Assembly: GCA_947490975.1 (NCBI GenBank)
Contig: CANLHV010000003.1
Location: 1 to 34,922 of the forward strand
Source: Acidimicrobiaceae bacterium
Lineage (GTDB): Bacteria > Actinomycetota > Acidimicrobiia > Acidimicrobiales > Ilumatobacteraceae
Direction of reading: 5' to 3'
DNA: 34,922 bases
Each line of letters opens with the position of its first letter. Position 1 is the first letter of the stretch. This document shows positions 8,525 to 17,027 of this stretch, one piece after another. The notes beneath the pieces are model-generated. The model was not told the origin of the DNA and made no database searches. It saw only the letters and a list, made by a program, of their open reading frames with translations. Made by a program: the position numbers and the translations under genes.

Positions 8525-9406
8525 ATGGGACAAAAGATCAATCCGTACGGCTTTCGCTTGGGTGTTACAACCGATTGGAAGAGCAAGTGGTTCAGCACCA
8601 AAGAGTACAAGGCGTATCTCACCGAAGACTGGAAGATTCGCGATTACCTTAAAGTGCAACTTTCAGATGCTGCAGTAAGTCGCATCGAAATTGAGCGCAC
8701 ACGCGACAAACTTCGAATCGATGTTCACACTGCTCGTCCGGGCATCGTTATTGGTCGTAAAGGTCAAAAAGCCGAAGAGCTTCGCGCAGGTCTCACGGCG
8801 TTAACTGGCAACAACAAAGTTCAATTGAACATCACTGAGATTCGTGACGCCGAACTCGACGCAGCACTTGTTGCTCAGGGTGTTGCTGATCAACTTGTAA
8901 ACCGAATTGCGTTTCGTCGTGCGATGAAGCGCGCTGTGCAAAACGCACAGAAGCAAGGCGTGCAAGGTATTCGAGTTCAATGTTCAGGCCGTCTCGGTGG
9001 CGCTGAAATGTGCCGTCGTGAGTGGTATCGCGAAGGACGCGTGCCCCTACACACACTTCGTGCAAACATTGACTACGGTTTCCGCGAAGCTGCAACGACT
9101 GCAGGTCGAATCGGTGTCAAAGTTTGGCTATATAAGGGCGAGATTCTTCCTTACAAAGCCCAGACCGACGATCGCATTGCTCGTGAAGCAGCAATGGCCG
9201 CTGGTGAGACATCGGGTCACTCTGATGCAGCTCGCAAAGTTGTGACTTCGGCCGGCCCTAAGGCAATCGAAGTAGATGACGTCGCAGTTGCGCCACTCGT
9301 CAAAGAAGCTGACCCAGAGTTCGAGCGTTTGTTGGATGAAGAAGAAGATATTCAGCGTCGCAGCCACGATGCTCACGAAACTCCTCACTTTAAGCGAGAG
9401 GTGTAA
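8525..9406 (+). CDS. rpsC: 30S ribosomal protein S3
   Basis: S3 (293 residues) lies at the mRNA entry channel of the 30S subunit. The start is the ATG at 8525, 1 nt after the rplV stop, giving the invariant [15 protein letters not shown]. An upstream opening from 8348 only overlaps rplV out of frame. A KH-type RNA-binding motif ([14 protein letters not shown]) lies at about 75-90, and the C-terminal S3 domain holds [17 protein letters not shown]. Beyond the usual end near 215 there is an extra tail of about 75 residues, acidic in its middle. Confidence 0.97.
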   Translation: MGQKINPYGFRLGVTTDWKSKWFSTKEYKAYLTEDWKIRDYLKVQLSDAAVSRIEIERTRDKLRIDVHTARPGIVIGRKGQKAEELRAGLTALTGNNKVQLNITEIRDAELDAALVAQGVADQLVNRIAFRRAMKRAVQNAQKQGVQGIRVQCSGRLGGAEMCRREWYREGRVPLHTLRANIDYGFREAATTAGRIGVKVWLYKGEILPYKAQTDDRIAREAAMAAGETSGHSDAARKVVTSAGPKAIEVDDVAVAPLVKEADPEFERLLDEEEDIQRRSHDAHETPHFKREV

Positions 9407-9412
9407 ACAGCC

Positions 9413-9829
9413 ATGTTGGAACCACGCAAAGTTAAGCACCGCAAACAGCATCGCGGTCGCATGAATGGCGTATCAAAAGGTGCGAATGAACTCGCATTCG
9501 GTGAATACGGCATTCAAGCACTCGAACCAGGTTGGATCACTGCTCGCCAAATCGAAGCTTCGCGAATCGCGATGACTCGACACATCAAGCGTGGTGGAAA
9601 AGTTTGGATCAATGTGTTTCCTGACAAATCAGTGACCAAGAAACCTGCTGAAACTCGCATGGGTTCGGGTAAAGGCAACCCAGAGTTGTGGGTAGCAGTA
9701 GTCAAGCCGGGTCGTGTTTTGTTTGAACTTTCATATCCGACTTCGGCAACTGCGCACCAGGCTCTTAGCCGCGCGGCGCAAAAACTGCCGATCAAAACTC
9801 GAATCATCACTCGAAACGAGGCGATCTGA
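9413..9829 (+). CDS. rplP: 50S ribosomal protein L16
   Basis: L16 (138 residues) helps form the A-site tRNA pocket and is a late assembly protein. The [15 protein letters not shown] opening, the [21 protein letters not shown] segment (split here as FGEYGIQAL and [10 protein letters not shown]) and the [16 protein letters not shown] motif are diagnostic. Length is normal. rpmC starts 1 nt after its stop. Confidence 0.98.
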   Translation: MLEPRKVKHRKQHRGRMNGVSKGANELAFGEYGIQALEPGWITARQIEASRIAMTRHIKRGGKVWINVFPDKSVTKKPAETRMGSGKGNPELWVAVVKPGRVLFELSYPTSATAHQALSRAAQKLPIKTRIITRNEAI

Positions 9830-9830
9830 C

Positions 9831-10049
9831 ATGGCACGTGAACTGACTGAACTTCGTGAAATGGACCTCGCCACTCTCGTTGATGAGTTGCGCGCGACAA
9901 AACAAGAAGCACTTAATCTCCGCTTTCGTAATGCCACAGGTCAACTAGATGACACTGCTGCTATCACCAAGGCACGTCGTCAAATCGCTCGAATCAGCAT
10001 GCTGATTCGTGAGCGAGAAATTCTTGCTGCAGAATCTGCAGGGAAGTGA
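9831..10049 (+). CDS. rpmC: 50S ribosomal protein L29
   Basis: L29 (72 residues) is a small helical protein next to L23 at the tunnel exit. The ATG at 9831 gives [20 protein letters not shown], and the [15 protein letters not shown] and [17 protein letters not shown] segments are characteristic. A longer in-frame opening from 9714 lies inside rplP and is rejected. The gene follows rplP by 1 nt. Confidence 0.97.
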   Translation: MARELTELREMDLATLVDELRATKQEALNLRFRNATGQLDDTAAITKARRQIARISMLIREREILAAESAGK

Positions 10050-10057
10050 GCAAAATC

Positions 10058-10336
10058 ATGGCTGAAACAACACCAGAATCAACAGAGCGCAACCTTCGCA
10101 AGTCGCGAGAGGGCGTAGTCGTGTCGAACAAGATGAACAAGACGATCGTGATCGCGATTGTTGAGCGAATTCGACACAAAAAATATGAGAAGTTCGTAAC
10201 CCGAACCAAGAAGCTTTACGCACACGATGAGGCCAATGACGCAAAAGTCGGCGACCGCGTGCGCGTCATGGAGACTCGTCCAATGTCAAAGCTCAAGCGT
10301 TGGCGTGTTGTCGAAATTTTGGAGCGTGCAAAGTGA
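10058..10336 (+). CDS. rpsQ: 30S ribosomal protein S17
   Basis: S17 (92 residues from this start) is a primary 16S rRNA binder with an OB fold. The core motif [16 protein letters not shown] and the later [12 protein letters not shown] and [17 protein letters not shown] segments are conserved. I chose the ATG at 10058, about 12 nt after the gggaa Shine-Dalgarno. A GTG at 10046 that overlaps the rpmC stop would add four residues and remains possible. The stop overlaps the GTG of rplN. Confidence 0.95.
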   Translation: MAETTPESTERNLRKSREGVVVSNKMNKTIVIAIVERIRHKKYEKFVTRTKKLYAHDEANDAKVGDRVRVMETRPMSKLKRWRVVEILERAK

Positions 10337-10701
10337 TTCAACAAGAAACCCGACTTCGAGTTGCTGACAATAGCGGCGCTCGTGAAGTGCTCGTGATCAA
10401 GGTGCTCGGCGGTACACGCCGTCGATACGCATCGATCGGCGACGTCTTCATTGGCACTGTTAAAGATGCGATTCCTGGTGCGGCTGTTAAAAAAGGTGAA
10501 GTTGTGCGCTGCGTTGTCGTGCGCGTTGCCAAAGAAAAGCGCCGTCCAGACGGTAGCTACATCAAGTTCGATGAAAACGCAGCGGTTTTAATCAAAGAAG
10601 ACTTGACACCGCGCGGTACTCGAATTTTCGGCCCAGTGGGTCGAGAGTTGCGCGACAAAAAGTTTATGCGAATCATTTCGCTTGCCCCGGAGGTGTTGTG
10701 A
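10333..10701 (+). CDS. rplN: 50S ribosomal protein L14
   Basis: L14 is exactly 122 residues, the standard length, and forms part of an intersubunit bridge. The GTG at 10333 overlaps the rpsQ stop (gtga) and gives [19 protein letters not shown], the expected N-terminus; an upstream opening from 10300 adds non-homologous residues. The [17 protein letters not shown] and DENAAVLI motifs and the C-terminal [14 protein letters not shown] segment are intact. In the classical layout this is the first gene of the spc operon. Confidence 0.98.
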   Translation: MIQQETRLRVADNSGAREVLVIKVLGGTRRRYASIGDVFIGTVKDAIPGAAVKKGEVVRCVVVRVAKEKRRPDGSYIKFDENAAVLIKEDLTPRGTRIFGPVGRELRDKKFMRIISLAPEVL

Positions 10702-10702
10702 C

Positions 10703-11005
10703 ATGAAGTTAAAAAAAGGTGACAGCGTGATTGTGATTGCCGGCAAAGACAAAGGTGCAACCGGCACGATCTCAGCCGTACTTCCAGCAAAAAACAAAGT
10801 GATTATCGACAAGGTGAACGTTGCAAAGCGTCACACAGTTGCGCGTGGTCAGAACACCAAGAGTGAAATCGTTGAAAAGTCGATGCCGATTCATGCATCG
10901 AATGTGGCGATCAACCAAGGTGGCAAGCCATCGAAGATTGGTTACAAAGTCGACAAAAAAGGCAACAAAGTAAGAATTGCCAAGAAAACCGGAGCAGAGA
11001 TTTAA
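10703..11005 (+). CDS. rplX: 50S ribosomal protein L24
   Basis: L24 (100 residues) is an assembly initiator near the tunnel exit. A KOW motif is visible at about 5-21 ([17 protein letters not shown]), followed by the conserved VNVAKRHTV and [14 protein letters not shown] segments. The ATG at 10703 lies 1 nt after the rplN stop; a longer opening from 10682 is out of family. The stop TAA shares its last base with the rplE ATG. Confidence 0.97.
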   Translation: MKLKKGDSVIVIAGKDKGATGTISAVLPAKNKVIIDKVNVAKRHTVARGQNTKSEIVEKSMPIHASNVAINQGGKPSKIGYKVDKKGNKVRIAKKTGAEI

Positions 11006-11613
11006 TGGCTGCAGCAACTAAATACATTCCGCGCATGAAGGCGCACTACCTGAACACGGTTCGTGCCGACTTGTTGAAGCAACTTGAACTTCAGAACCCG
11101 ATGCAGGTGCCAACGATCGAAAAGATCGTCATCAACATGGGTGTAGGGCGTGCGACCCAGCAAGCTTCTCTGCTTGATGGTGCAGTTGCAGATTTGACCG
11201 CGATTACTGGTCAAAAGCCACTCGTGACAAAGTCGCGAATTGCGATCGCATCATTTAAATTGCGCGAGAACCAAGCGATTGGTTGCAAGGTAACTATGCG
11301 TGGAGACCGCATGTGGGAGTTCTTCGATCGCATGTTGTCGATCGCAATTCCTCGAATTCGTGACTTCCGTGGCCTCTCGGGTAAATCGTGGGATGGCAAT
11401 GGCAATTACACATTCGGTTTGACCGAGCAACTTGCATTCATGGAAGTTCGCATTGAGCAAGTTGACGTGCCTCGAGGCATGGACATCACGATTGTGACGA
11501 CAGCTAAGAGTGACATCGAAGGAAAAGCTCTACTTGACGCTTTTGGTTTTCCATTTCGAAAGGGCGAAGTACCAGCATCTGTTACTAAAGCCAAGAAATT
11601 GAAGAAGAAATAA
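11005..11613 (+). CDS. rplE: 50S ribosomal protein L5
   Basis: L5 (202 residues) binds 5S rRNA and contacts the P-site tRNA. The motifs [36 protein letters not shown], and [10 protein letters not shown] near the C-terminal region are diagnostic. The protein is about 15-20 residues longer than the usual 180-187, with additions at the N-terminus and a basic C-terminal end. Its start overlaps the rplX stop (taatg). Confidence 0.98.
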   Translation: MAAATKYIPRMKAHYLNTVRADLLKQLELQNPMQVPTIEKIVINMGVGRATQQASLLDGAVADLTAITGQKPLVTKSRIAIASFKLRENQAIGCKVTMRGDRMWEFFDRMLSIAIPRIRDFRGLSGKSWDGNGNYTFGLTEQLAFMEVRIEQVDVPRGMDITIVTTAKSDIEGKALLDAFGFPFRKGEVPASVTKAKKLKKK

Positions 11614-11653
11614 TTTCACGGGACTAACACGGCACTAATTAGGACAACAACAT

Positions 11654-11839
11654 ATGGCAAAAAAATCACTCAGAATCAAAGCAGAAGCAAAACCAAAGTT
11701 CAAGGTACGTGGCTATACCCGCTGCCAACGTTGTGGTCGAACCCGTTCGGTTTACAAAAAATTTGGTTTGTGTCGTCTGTGCTTCCGCGAGCTTGCGCAC
11801 GCGGGTGAGATTCCTGGGATCACAAAGGCAAGTTGGTAA
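11654..11839 (+). CDS. rpsZ: 30S ribosomal protein S14, zinc-binding type Z
   Basis: This is the short 61-residue S14, a 30S head protein. A zinc ribbon is formed by Cys24, Cys27, Cys40 and Cys43 (CQRC and CRLC). The zinc-free S14 paralogue is about 89-101 residues and is not seen here. The C-terminal [18 protein letters not shown] is typical. The gene follows a 40-nt gap after rplE and precedes rpsH by 6 nt. It is often named rpsN in annotations. Confidence 0.97.
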   Translation: MAKKSLRIKAEAKPKFKVRGYTRCQRCGRTRSVYKKFGLCRLCFRELAHAGEIPGITKASW

Positions 11840-11845
11840 ACGCTC

Positions 11846-12247
11846 ATGATGACTGACCCAATCGCCGACATGCTCACACGCATTCGCAACGGCAACGTTG
11901 CCATGCGACCTGAAGTGTTGATGCCGGCATCAAAACAAAAATCAGCGCTCGCCGAAGTTCTCAAGCGCGAAGGTTTTATCGCCGACTATGCAGTTGTGCA
12001 AGATCCAAACGGGTCAGGCAAGGCTCTAAAGATCACGATGAAGTACGGCACCGATCGTCAGCGCACGATTTCGGGTATCAAGCGAATTTCTACACCTGGC
12101 TTGCGTGTCTATCGCGCGGCAACCGAAGTACCTCGTGTGCTTGGTGGCCTTGGTGTTGCAGTTTTGTCAACAAGTCACGGACTCATGACCGACCGCGAAG
12201 CGCGCAAGCGCAACGTTGGTGGCGAAGTCATGTGTTTCGTGTGGTAA
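11846..12247 (+). CDS. rpsH: 30S ribosomal protein S8
   Basis: S8 (133 residues) binds the central domain of 16S rRNA and in E. coli represses the spc operon. The N-terminal [14 protein letters not shown] and the C-terminal [26 protein letters not shown] are hallmark segments. Two adjacent ATG codons (11846 and 11849) are both usable; the first is given. Length is normal. Confidence 0.97.
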   Translation: MMTDPIADMLTRIRNGNVAMRPEVLMPASKQKSALAEVLKREGFIADYAVVQDPNGSGKALKITMKYGTDRQRTISGIKRISTPGLRVYRAATEVPRVLGGLGVAVLSTSHGLMTDREARKRNVGGEVMCFVW

Positions 12248-12272
12248 TTCGAGAGTTGAACGGAGAAACAAA

Positions 12273-12815
12273 ATGTCACGCATAGGAAAATCAGCACTCG
12301 CAGTGCCGACAGGGGTCGAAGTTACGATCTCTGGCGCAGCGGTGACGATCAAAGGGCCTAAGGGCACTTTGAAGCGCGAACTTCCGGCCGGTGTTTCAGC
12401 TCGTCGTGAAGAAAACAATTTATTTGTCGAACGAGCAAACGACGAGCGTGACGCTAGGTCACGTCACGGTTTGGCTCGCACGCTTTTGTCGAACATGATC
12501 ATCGGTGTAACAGACGGTTACAGCAAGGCTCTTGACATTCAAGGCGTTGGTTACCGCGCAGAGTCACAGGGCCCAAACAAACTGAAGTTGGCTCTCGGCT
12601 TTTCGCACCCAATCGTTTACACGGCGCCAGAAGGTGTCACTTTCGAAGTGACTGCACAGACTCAGATTGTTGTCAAAGGCAACGACAAAGAGACTGTCGG
12701 ACAAGTAGCAGCAAACATTCGTAATATGCGCAAGCCTGAGCCTTACAAGGGCAAGGGTGTTCGATATTTGAACGAGCGTGTTCGTCGCAAGGCCGGCAAG
12801 ACCGGCAAGAAGTAG
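12273..12815 (+). CDS. rplF: 50S ribosomal protein L6
   Basis: L6 (180 residues) lies near the GTPase-associated centre and is made of two similar domains. The ATG at 12273 follows a cggag Shine-Dalgarno and gives MSRIGKSALAVPTGVEVTI. The C-terminal PEPYKGKGVRYLNERVRRKAGK motif is diagnostic. An in-frame opening from 12216 overlaps rpsH and is rejected. Length matches the family. Confidence 0.98.
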   Translation: MSRIGKSALAVPTGVEVTISGAAVTIKGPKGTLKRELPAGVSARREENNLFVERANDERDARSRHGLARTLLSNMIIGVTDGYSKALDIQGVGYRAESQGPNKLKLALGFSHPIVYTAPEGVTFEVTAQTQIVVKGNDKETVGQVAANIRNMRKPEPYKGKGVRYLNERVRRKAGKTGKK

Positions 12816-12834
12816 ATAAAGGACTAACTCGACT

Positions 12835-13203
12835 ATGGCTAGCACAGCAGAAAAAAGACACTCAGGGCGCTTGCGCCGTCAGCGCCGTGTGCGCAAGAAA
12901 ATTCATGGCACTGCCGAGCGTCCGCGTTTGGCAGTTTTCCGCAGCAACAAACACTTGTCTGCGCAGTTGATCGATGATGATGCAGGTCGCACGATTGCTT
13001 CGGCATCGTCGCTTGAAGCCGAGTTTCGCAAATCTGGCTCTGGTGCAACGGTTGATGCTGCCAAGCGAGTTGGCAAGACGGTTGCACAACGCGCCAAACA
13101 GGCCGGAATTACAAAAGTTGTTTATGACCGCGGTGGTTTTTTGTATCACGGTCGTATTGCAGCAGCAGCACAAGCTGCTCGAGAAGAAGGCTTGGAGTTC
13201 TAA
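12835..13203 (+). CDS. rplR: 50S ribosomal protein L18
   Basis: L18 (122 residues) binds 5S rRNA together with L5. The basic N-terminus ([14 protein letters not shown]), then [20 protein letters not shown] and the C-terminal [21 protein letters not shown] are typical. The Shine-Dalgarno is aaagga. The stop TAA is followed immediately by the ATG of rpsE. Confidence 0.97.
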   Translation: MASTAEKRHSGRLRRQRRVRKKIHGTAERPRLAVFRSNKHLSAQLIDDDAGRTIASASSLEAEFRKSGSGATVDAAKRVGKTVAQRAKQAGITKVVYDRGGFLYHGRIAAAAQAAREEGLEF

Positions 13204-13860
13204 ATGAGCGATGTAAATCAAGTTCCTGCAGTTCCGGGCGCCGAAGAGACTGGTCGTCGCGATCGTCGCGATCGTCGCGAGCCTCGTGAAAAGCGAGAGC
13301 CACGTCCGCCAGCGAAAGTTGGCGAAATTGGTGATTCACGCGTTGTGCACATCAATCGTGTAGCAAAAGTTGTAAAGGGTGGTCGACGATTTTCGTTCAC
13401 CGCACTTGTAGTTGTGGGTGACCGCAACGGTCGTGTTGGTTTGGGCTATGGCAAGGCGAAAGAAGTGCCATTGGCGATTCAAAAAGGCACCGAAGAAGCA
13501 AAGCGAAATATTTTTCATGTTGCTCTCGCCGGCACAACAATTACGCACGCGACGATCGGCGTCAATGGTGCAGGTCGAGTAATGCTCAAGCCTGCTGCGC
13601 CTGGTACTGGTGTTATCGCCGGTGGTGCTGCACGAATCATTCTTGAAGAAGCCGGCATCAAAGATGTCTTGGCAAAAGTGCTTGGTTCGCCAAACGCAAT
13701 CAATGTTGCTCGAGCAACGATTAACGGCTTGAAGGGTCTGCAACGACCAGACGAAGTCGCTAAGCGTCGTGGTCTACCTGCAGAAGATTTCGTACCAAAA
13801 GGTATGTTGCGCGCCTACACAGAGCGTAAGAAAACTATCTCAAGCCTCGGAGCGAAATAA
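13204..13860 (+). CDS. rpsE: 30S ribosomal protein S5
   Basis: S5 (218 residues) lies at the mRNA entry channel and contributes to decoding accuracy. Residues 1-40 are an extra, highly charged N-terminus with RRD/RRE repeats. The double-stranded RNA-binding part ([19 protein letters not shown]) begins near 47, and the C-terminal domain contains [15 protein letters not shown] and [13 protein letters not shown]. Extensions of this kind are common in actinobacterial S5. The gene follows rplR with no gap. Confidence 0.97.
   Translation: MSDVNQVPAVPGAEETGRRDRRDRREPREKREPRPPAKVGEIGDSRVVHINRVAKVVKGGRRFSFTALVVVGDRNGRVGLGYGKAKEVPLAIQKGTEEAKRNIFHVALAGTTITHATIGVNGAGRVMLKPAAPGTGVIAGGAARIILEEAGIKDVLAKVLGSPNAINVARATINGLKGLQRPDEVAKRRGLPAEDFVPKGMLRAYTERKKTISSLGAK
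13255..13280 (+). repeat. Three 9-bp tandem repeats in the start of rpsE
   Basis: A CGTCGCGAT unit is repeated almost three times (copies at 13255, 13264 and 13273; the last ends in GAG). It encodes RRD RRD RRE in the basic-acidic N-terminal tail of S5. It probably arose by local duplication. Confidence 0.7.
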
Positions 13861-13862
13861 TC

Positions 13863-14138
13863 ATGGCAACCGCAAAAAAAGTTGCAAAGCCGGCCAAGAA
13901 AGCCGTAGCAAAAAAAGCTGTTGTTACAAAGGCAACTCGCAAAGCTCACACTGGTGCAACAGTTGTGGTCAAGCAAGTTCGCTCACAGATCGGCATCATG
14001 CCTAAGACCAAAGCAACAATGCGTGCCTTGGGTTTGCGCAAAATCGGTGATGTAAATACATTGCCAGATCGACCAGAGATTCGTGGCATGATCGCGCGCG
14101 TTCCTCACCTTATTGAAGTAAGCAAAAAAGGAGCATAA
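13863..14138 (+). CDS. rpmD: 50S ribosomal protein L30 with Lys/Ala-rich N-terminal extension
   Basis: L30 normally has about 60 residues; this product has 91. The L30 core begins near residue 33 (VVVKQVRSQIGIMPKTKATMRALGL, in parts) and ends with RGMIARVPHLIEV. Residues 1-30 are a histone-like Lys/Ala-rich stretch with AKKAV repeats. The ATG at 13863 directly follows the rpsE stop by 2 nt and no in-frame ATG or GTG closer to the core has a good Shine-Dalgarno, so the extension appears real. The function of the tail is unknown. Confidence 0.93.
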   Translation: MATAKKVAKPAKKAVAKKAVVTKATRKAHTGATVVVKQVRSQIGIMPKTKATMRALGLRKIGDVNTLPDRPEIRGMIARVPHLIEVSKKGA

Positions 14139-14140
14139 AC

Positions 14141-14629
14141 ATGCGCGTCGACGAAATCGGACCTCGCTACGGAGCACGAAAGAAGCCAAAGCGCGTCGGT
14201 CGTGGCACCGGTGGTAAAGGCGGAAAAACAGCTGGTCGTGGTACCAAGGGTCAATACGCACGTAACACGGTTGCCCGTGGTTTCGAAGGTGGACAGATGC
14301 CACTCAAGCAGCGCGTGCCGAAACTTAAAGGTTTCAATAACCCGTTTCGTGTTGAGTTTTACGCGGTCAATCTCGACGCCATCGATTCACTTGGCGTAGG
14401 CGAAGTCGACCCAGCCAAACTCGTATCTGGCGGCGTGGCTCACAAAGGTCAGATGATCAAGGTTTTGGGTCGAGGCAAAATTACGCGTGCGGTGAAAGTT
14501 TCGGCGCATGCAGTTTCGAAGTCGGCTCAAGAAGCGATTGTTGCGGCTGGCGGATCTGTAGTGATCTTGCCACCTACTTATAAGGGCGTTCGACCACCAG
14601 CCAAGGGCAGTCAGTTCACCAACCGCTAG
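14141..14629 (+). CDS. rplO: 50S ribosomal protein L15
   Basis: L15 (162 residues) is a late-assembly protein in the 50S core. The Gly/Lys/Arg-rich N-terminus (KRVGRGTGGKGGKTAGRGTKG), FEGGQMPLKQRVPKLKGF, and the C-terminal domain with VKVSAHAVSKSAQEAI are family features. It starts 2 nt after rpmD. The 47-nt gap to secY contains no clear terminator. Confidence 0.97.
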   Translation: MRVDEIGPRYGARKKPKRVGRGTGGKGGKTAGRGTKGQYARNTVARGFEGGQMPLKQRVPKLKGFNNPFRVEFYAVNLDAIDSLGVGEVDPAKLVSGGVAHKGQMIKVLGRGKITRAVKVSAHAVSKSAQEAIVAAGGSVVILPPTYKGVRPPAKGSQFTNR

Positions 14630-14676
14630 TACAGTTCGCATTGGCCTGCTTCTAGCAAAAACATCGAGGTAAAGAC

Positions 14677-15996
14677 GTGGCAAAAATCGGCAACATTTTT
14701 AAGGTCGCAGAACTTCGTAACAAGATTTTGTTCACGCTGGCAATGTTGCTTATCTATCGACTGGGTGTTTCGTTGCGAGTGCCTGGTGTAGATGCGCAAG
14801 CTGTAAGTCAGTTGCGTGAAGCGTCAAAATCGCAAGGTGCGCTTGGTTTCTTGAACTTGTTCTCGGGTGGTGCGTTCGGCAGTTTTTCGATTTTTGCACT
14901 CGGCATCATGCCGTACATTACGTCGAGCATCATCATGCAGGTATTGACTGTCGTGATTCCGAAACTTGAGCAATGGCAACAAGAAGGCGCGACTGGCCAA
15001 CGCAAAATAACTCAATGGACTCGCTATGTGGCTATTGGTATTGCGACTTTGCAAGGTGCTGGTCTTACATTTATTTTTGGACAAGGTCGGGGTTCTGCAT
15101 TTTTCGGTGCAAGCACGCAGGCGCCAGATGTTGTGTTGCTTGACCCGTTCATGCCTAGAGCCCTGTTGGTGATTCCGTCATTGGTTGCGGGCACGGCATT
15201 GTTGATGTGGCTTGGCGAACTGATTAGTCAACGAGGCATCGGCAACGGTATGTCGATGGTTATTTTCGCATCAGTTGTCAGCGATCTGCCATATAGCTAT
15301 TACTCGTTGTTGCAAACCCGCAAAACTTTGGTGTTTGTCATTTTGGTTGCGCTAACACTTGGGATCATTCTCGCCGTAGTGCGCGTTGAATTAGGGCAGC
15401 GAAGATTGCCGGTGCAATTTGCAAAACGTGTTGTGGGTCGCAAAATGTATGGTGGGCAAAATACCTATATTCCGTTGAAGGTCAACCAGTCGGGTGTAGT
15501 GCCGATCATTTTCGCGAGTTCGGTTTTGTTGTTACCAGTCTTGATGTCAAATATGTTGGGCAGCGGCGAAGGCTGGCGTGGCTCGATTGCTCGTTTTGTT
15601 GATCAATACTTAATCAATAGCCAAAACCTTTTGTATGTCACCGTTTTTGCTTTGCTGATTATTGCATTTGCGTACTTCTACAACTCGATCGCGTTCGACC
15701 CAATTAGACAAGCAGATCAGTTGCGCAAGCAGGGTGGGTTCATTCCTGGTATTCGACCCGGTCAGCAGACAGAGTCATTCTTGGCCAAGACTGTCAATCG
15801 CATTACATTGCCTGGTGCGATGTTCGTAGCAGTAATCGCAATATTGCCTTACATCGTTTTGTGGGTCGGCAATGTGACTTCGTTTCCGTTTGCTGGCACC
15901 ACAGTTTTGATCGCGGTTGGTGTTGCCTTAGAGCTGATGCGTCAGATCGACAGTCAGTTGATGCAACGCAATTACGAAGGTTTCCTTAAGCAATAA
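14677..15996 (+). CDS. secY: Protein translocase channel subunit SecY
   Basis: SecY (439 residues) forms the Sec channel in the cytoplasmic membrane, with SecE and SecG, and works with SecA or ribosomes. Ten hydrophobic helices are expected and visible by eye. The plug-region FLNLFSGGAFGSFSIFALGIMPYI (in parts), the RGIGNGMSMVIF-type motif and the cytoplasmic loop with GGFIPGIRPG are conserved. The start is a GTG at 14677 behind aggtaaag. It is followed by adk after 60 nt, the usual actinobacterial order. Confidence 0.98.
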   Translation: MAKIGNIFKVAELRNKILFTLAMLLIYRLGVSLRVPGVDAQAVSQLREASKSQGALGFLNLFSGGAFGSFSIFALGIMPYITSSIIMQVLTVVIPKLEQWQQEGATGQRKITQWTRYVAIGIATLQGAGLTFIFGQGRGSAFFGASTQAPDVVLLDPFMPRALLVIPSLVAGTALLMWLGELISQRGIGNGMSMVIFASVVSDLPYSYYSLLQTRKTLVFVILVALTLGIILAVVRVELGQRRLPVQFAKRVVGRKMYGGQNTYIPLKVNQSGVVPIIFASSVLLLPVLMSNMLGSGEGWRGSIARFVDQYLINSQNLLYVTVFALLIIAFAYFYNSIAFDPIRQADQLRKQGGFIPGIRPGQQTESFLAKTVNRITLPGAMFVAVIAILPYIVLWVGNVTSFPFAGTTVLIAVGVALELMRQIDSQLMQRNYEGFLKQ

Positions 15997-16056
15997 TTTC
16001 GAGTCATCTAACTTCGAACAAATTTTTATTAGCCACAGGATCGGAATGAAAAACTC

Positions 16057-16719
16057 ATGAGTGCTGGAGTGAGAATAATCATGTTCGGTCGCCAGGGCGC
16101 TGGTAAGGGCACTCAAAGTGCTCGGCTAGCAAAATACTTTGATGTACCACACATTTCGACAGGTGAGATGTTGCGCAACGCCGTGAAACAAGATTCGGTT
16201 GTGGGTCGCTCGGCCAAAGCAGTTTTAGATCGCGGCGAATTAGTCGATGATGACTTGATGGTCTCGTTGGTTCAGGGTCGAATTGGTCAAGAAGATGCAA
16301 GAACTGCGGGTTTTGTACTTGATGGCTTTCCGCGCACGATTGGTCAGGCCACTGCTTTTGACGCATTGACCCAAATGCGGCCGGTGGGTTTTGTGATCGA
16401 CCTCGATGTCGCACGTGAAATTGTTGTTGGTCGGCTTTCATCGCGGCGAACTTGCGAACGGTGCGATGCGATTTATACGGCGACTGGTAAAGAGCCGAAC
16501 CCATGGAAGTGCGAAAAGTGTGGCGGGGCAGTAGTTCAAAGAACTGATGATGCGCCCGCGGCGATAAACAAGCGTTTAGATGTCTATGAGACCCAGACGG
16601 CGCCGCTGATTTCTTACTATCAGGGACGGGGATCTCTGCACGTAGTTGATGGCTTGGGTTCGCCAGATCAGGTGTTTGATCGCATAAAAACAGTGGTTGA
16701 AACTGGCCTGCGCCGATAG
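16057..16719 (+). CDS. adk: Adenylate kinase, long zinc-binding LID form
   Basis: Adenylate kinase (220 residues) interconverts ATP plus AMP and 2 ADP. The P-loop is GRQGAGKGT at 11-19, the AMP site has STGEMLR, and LDGFPRT lies near 88-93. The LID domain (about 130-165) carries Cys133, Cys136, Cys152 and Cys155 (CERC, CEKC), a zinc knuckle as in Bacillus. Mycobacterial Adk is only about 181 residues and lacks this LID, so the long form is notable in an actinobacterial setting. Alternative in-frame starts nearby are possible. Confidence 0.97.
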   Translation: MSAGVRIIMFGRQGAGKGTQSARLAKYFDVPHISTGEMLRNAVKQDSVVGRSAKAVLDRGELVDDDLMVSLVQGRIGQEDARTAGFVLDGFPRTIGQATAFDALTQMRPVGFVIDLDVAREIVVGRLSSRRTCERCDAIYTATGKEPNPWKCEKCGGAVVQRTDDAPAAINKRLDVYETQTAPLISYYQGRGSLHVVDGLGSPDQVFDRIKTVVETGLRR

Positions 16720-16731
16720 CCTAACTAGTCG

Positions 16732-16757
16732 CCCTAAACGGTCTTCGGACCGTCGGG
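16732..16757 (+). other. UUCG-tetraloop hairpin between adk and infA
   Basis: A perfect 6-bp stem, ACGGTC (16738-16743) with GACCGT (16748-16753), closes a TTCG loop. An outer CCC/GGG helix (16732-16734 with 16755-16757) lengthens it across a small internal loop. C(UUCG)G is among the most stable RNA tetraloops. No T-tract follows, so this is not a canonical terminator; pausing, processing or partial attenuation are possible. It sits where map is often found in related genomes. Confidence 0.6.
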
Positions 16758-16793
16758 TAATAAGAGAAAAAACCAAATCCGTTCGGAGAAATT

Positions 16794-17018
16794 TTGCCCA
16801 AAAATAAGGAAGATGCAATCGTGCTGGAAGGCAAGATTACTGAATCCCTACCTAATGCAATGTTTCGAGTTGAGTTAGAAAACGGACACACGGTTTTAGC
16901 TCATATTTCAGGAAAGATGCGAATGAATTACATTCGAATTCTTCCTGGCGACAAAGTGCAAGTAGAGCTAACACCGTATGACCTCACCAGAGGTCGTATT
17001 ACATATCGATTTAAATAA
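16794..17018 (+). CDS. infA: Translation initiation factor IF-1
   Basis: IF-1 (74 residues) is an OB-fold protein that occupies the A site during initiation. The N-terminal [40 protein letters not shown] (in parts) and the C-terminal [10 protein letters not shown] segments are diagnostic. The start is the rare codon TTG at 16794, preceded by a cggagaa Shine-Dalgarno; no ATG or GTG gives a full-length protein. It is followed by rpmJ after 9 nt. Confidence 0.97.
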   Translation: MPKNKEDAIVLEGKITESLPNAMFRVELENGHTVLAHISGKMRMNYIRILPGDKVQVELTPYDLTRGRITYRFK

Positions 17019-17027
17019 AGGCGTGCT

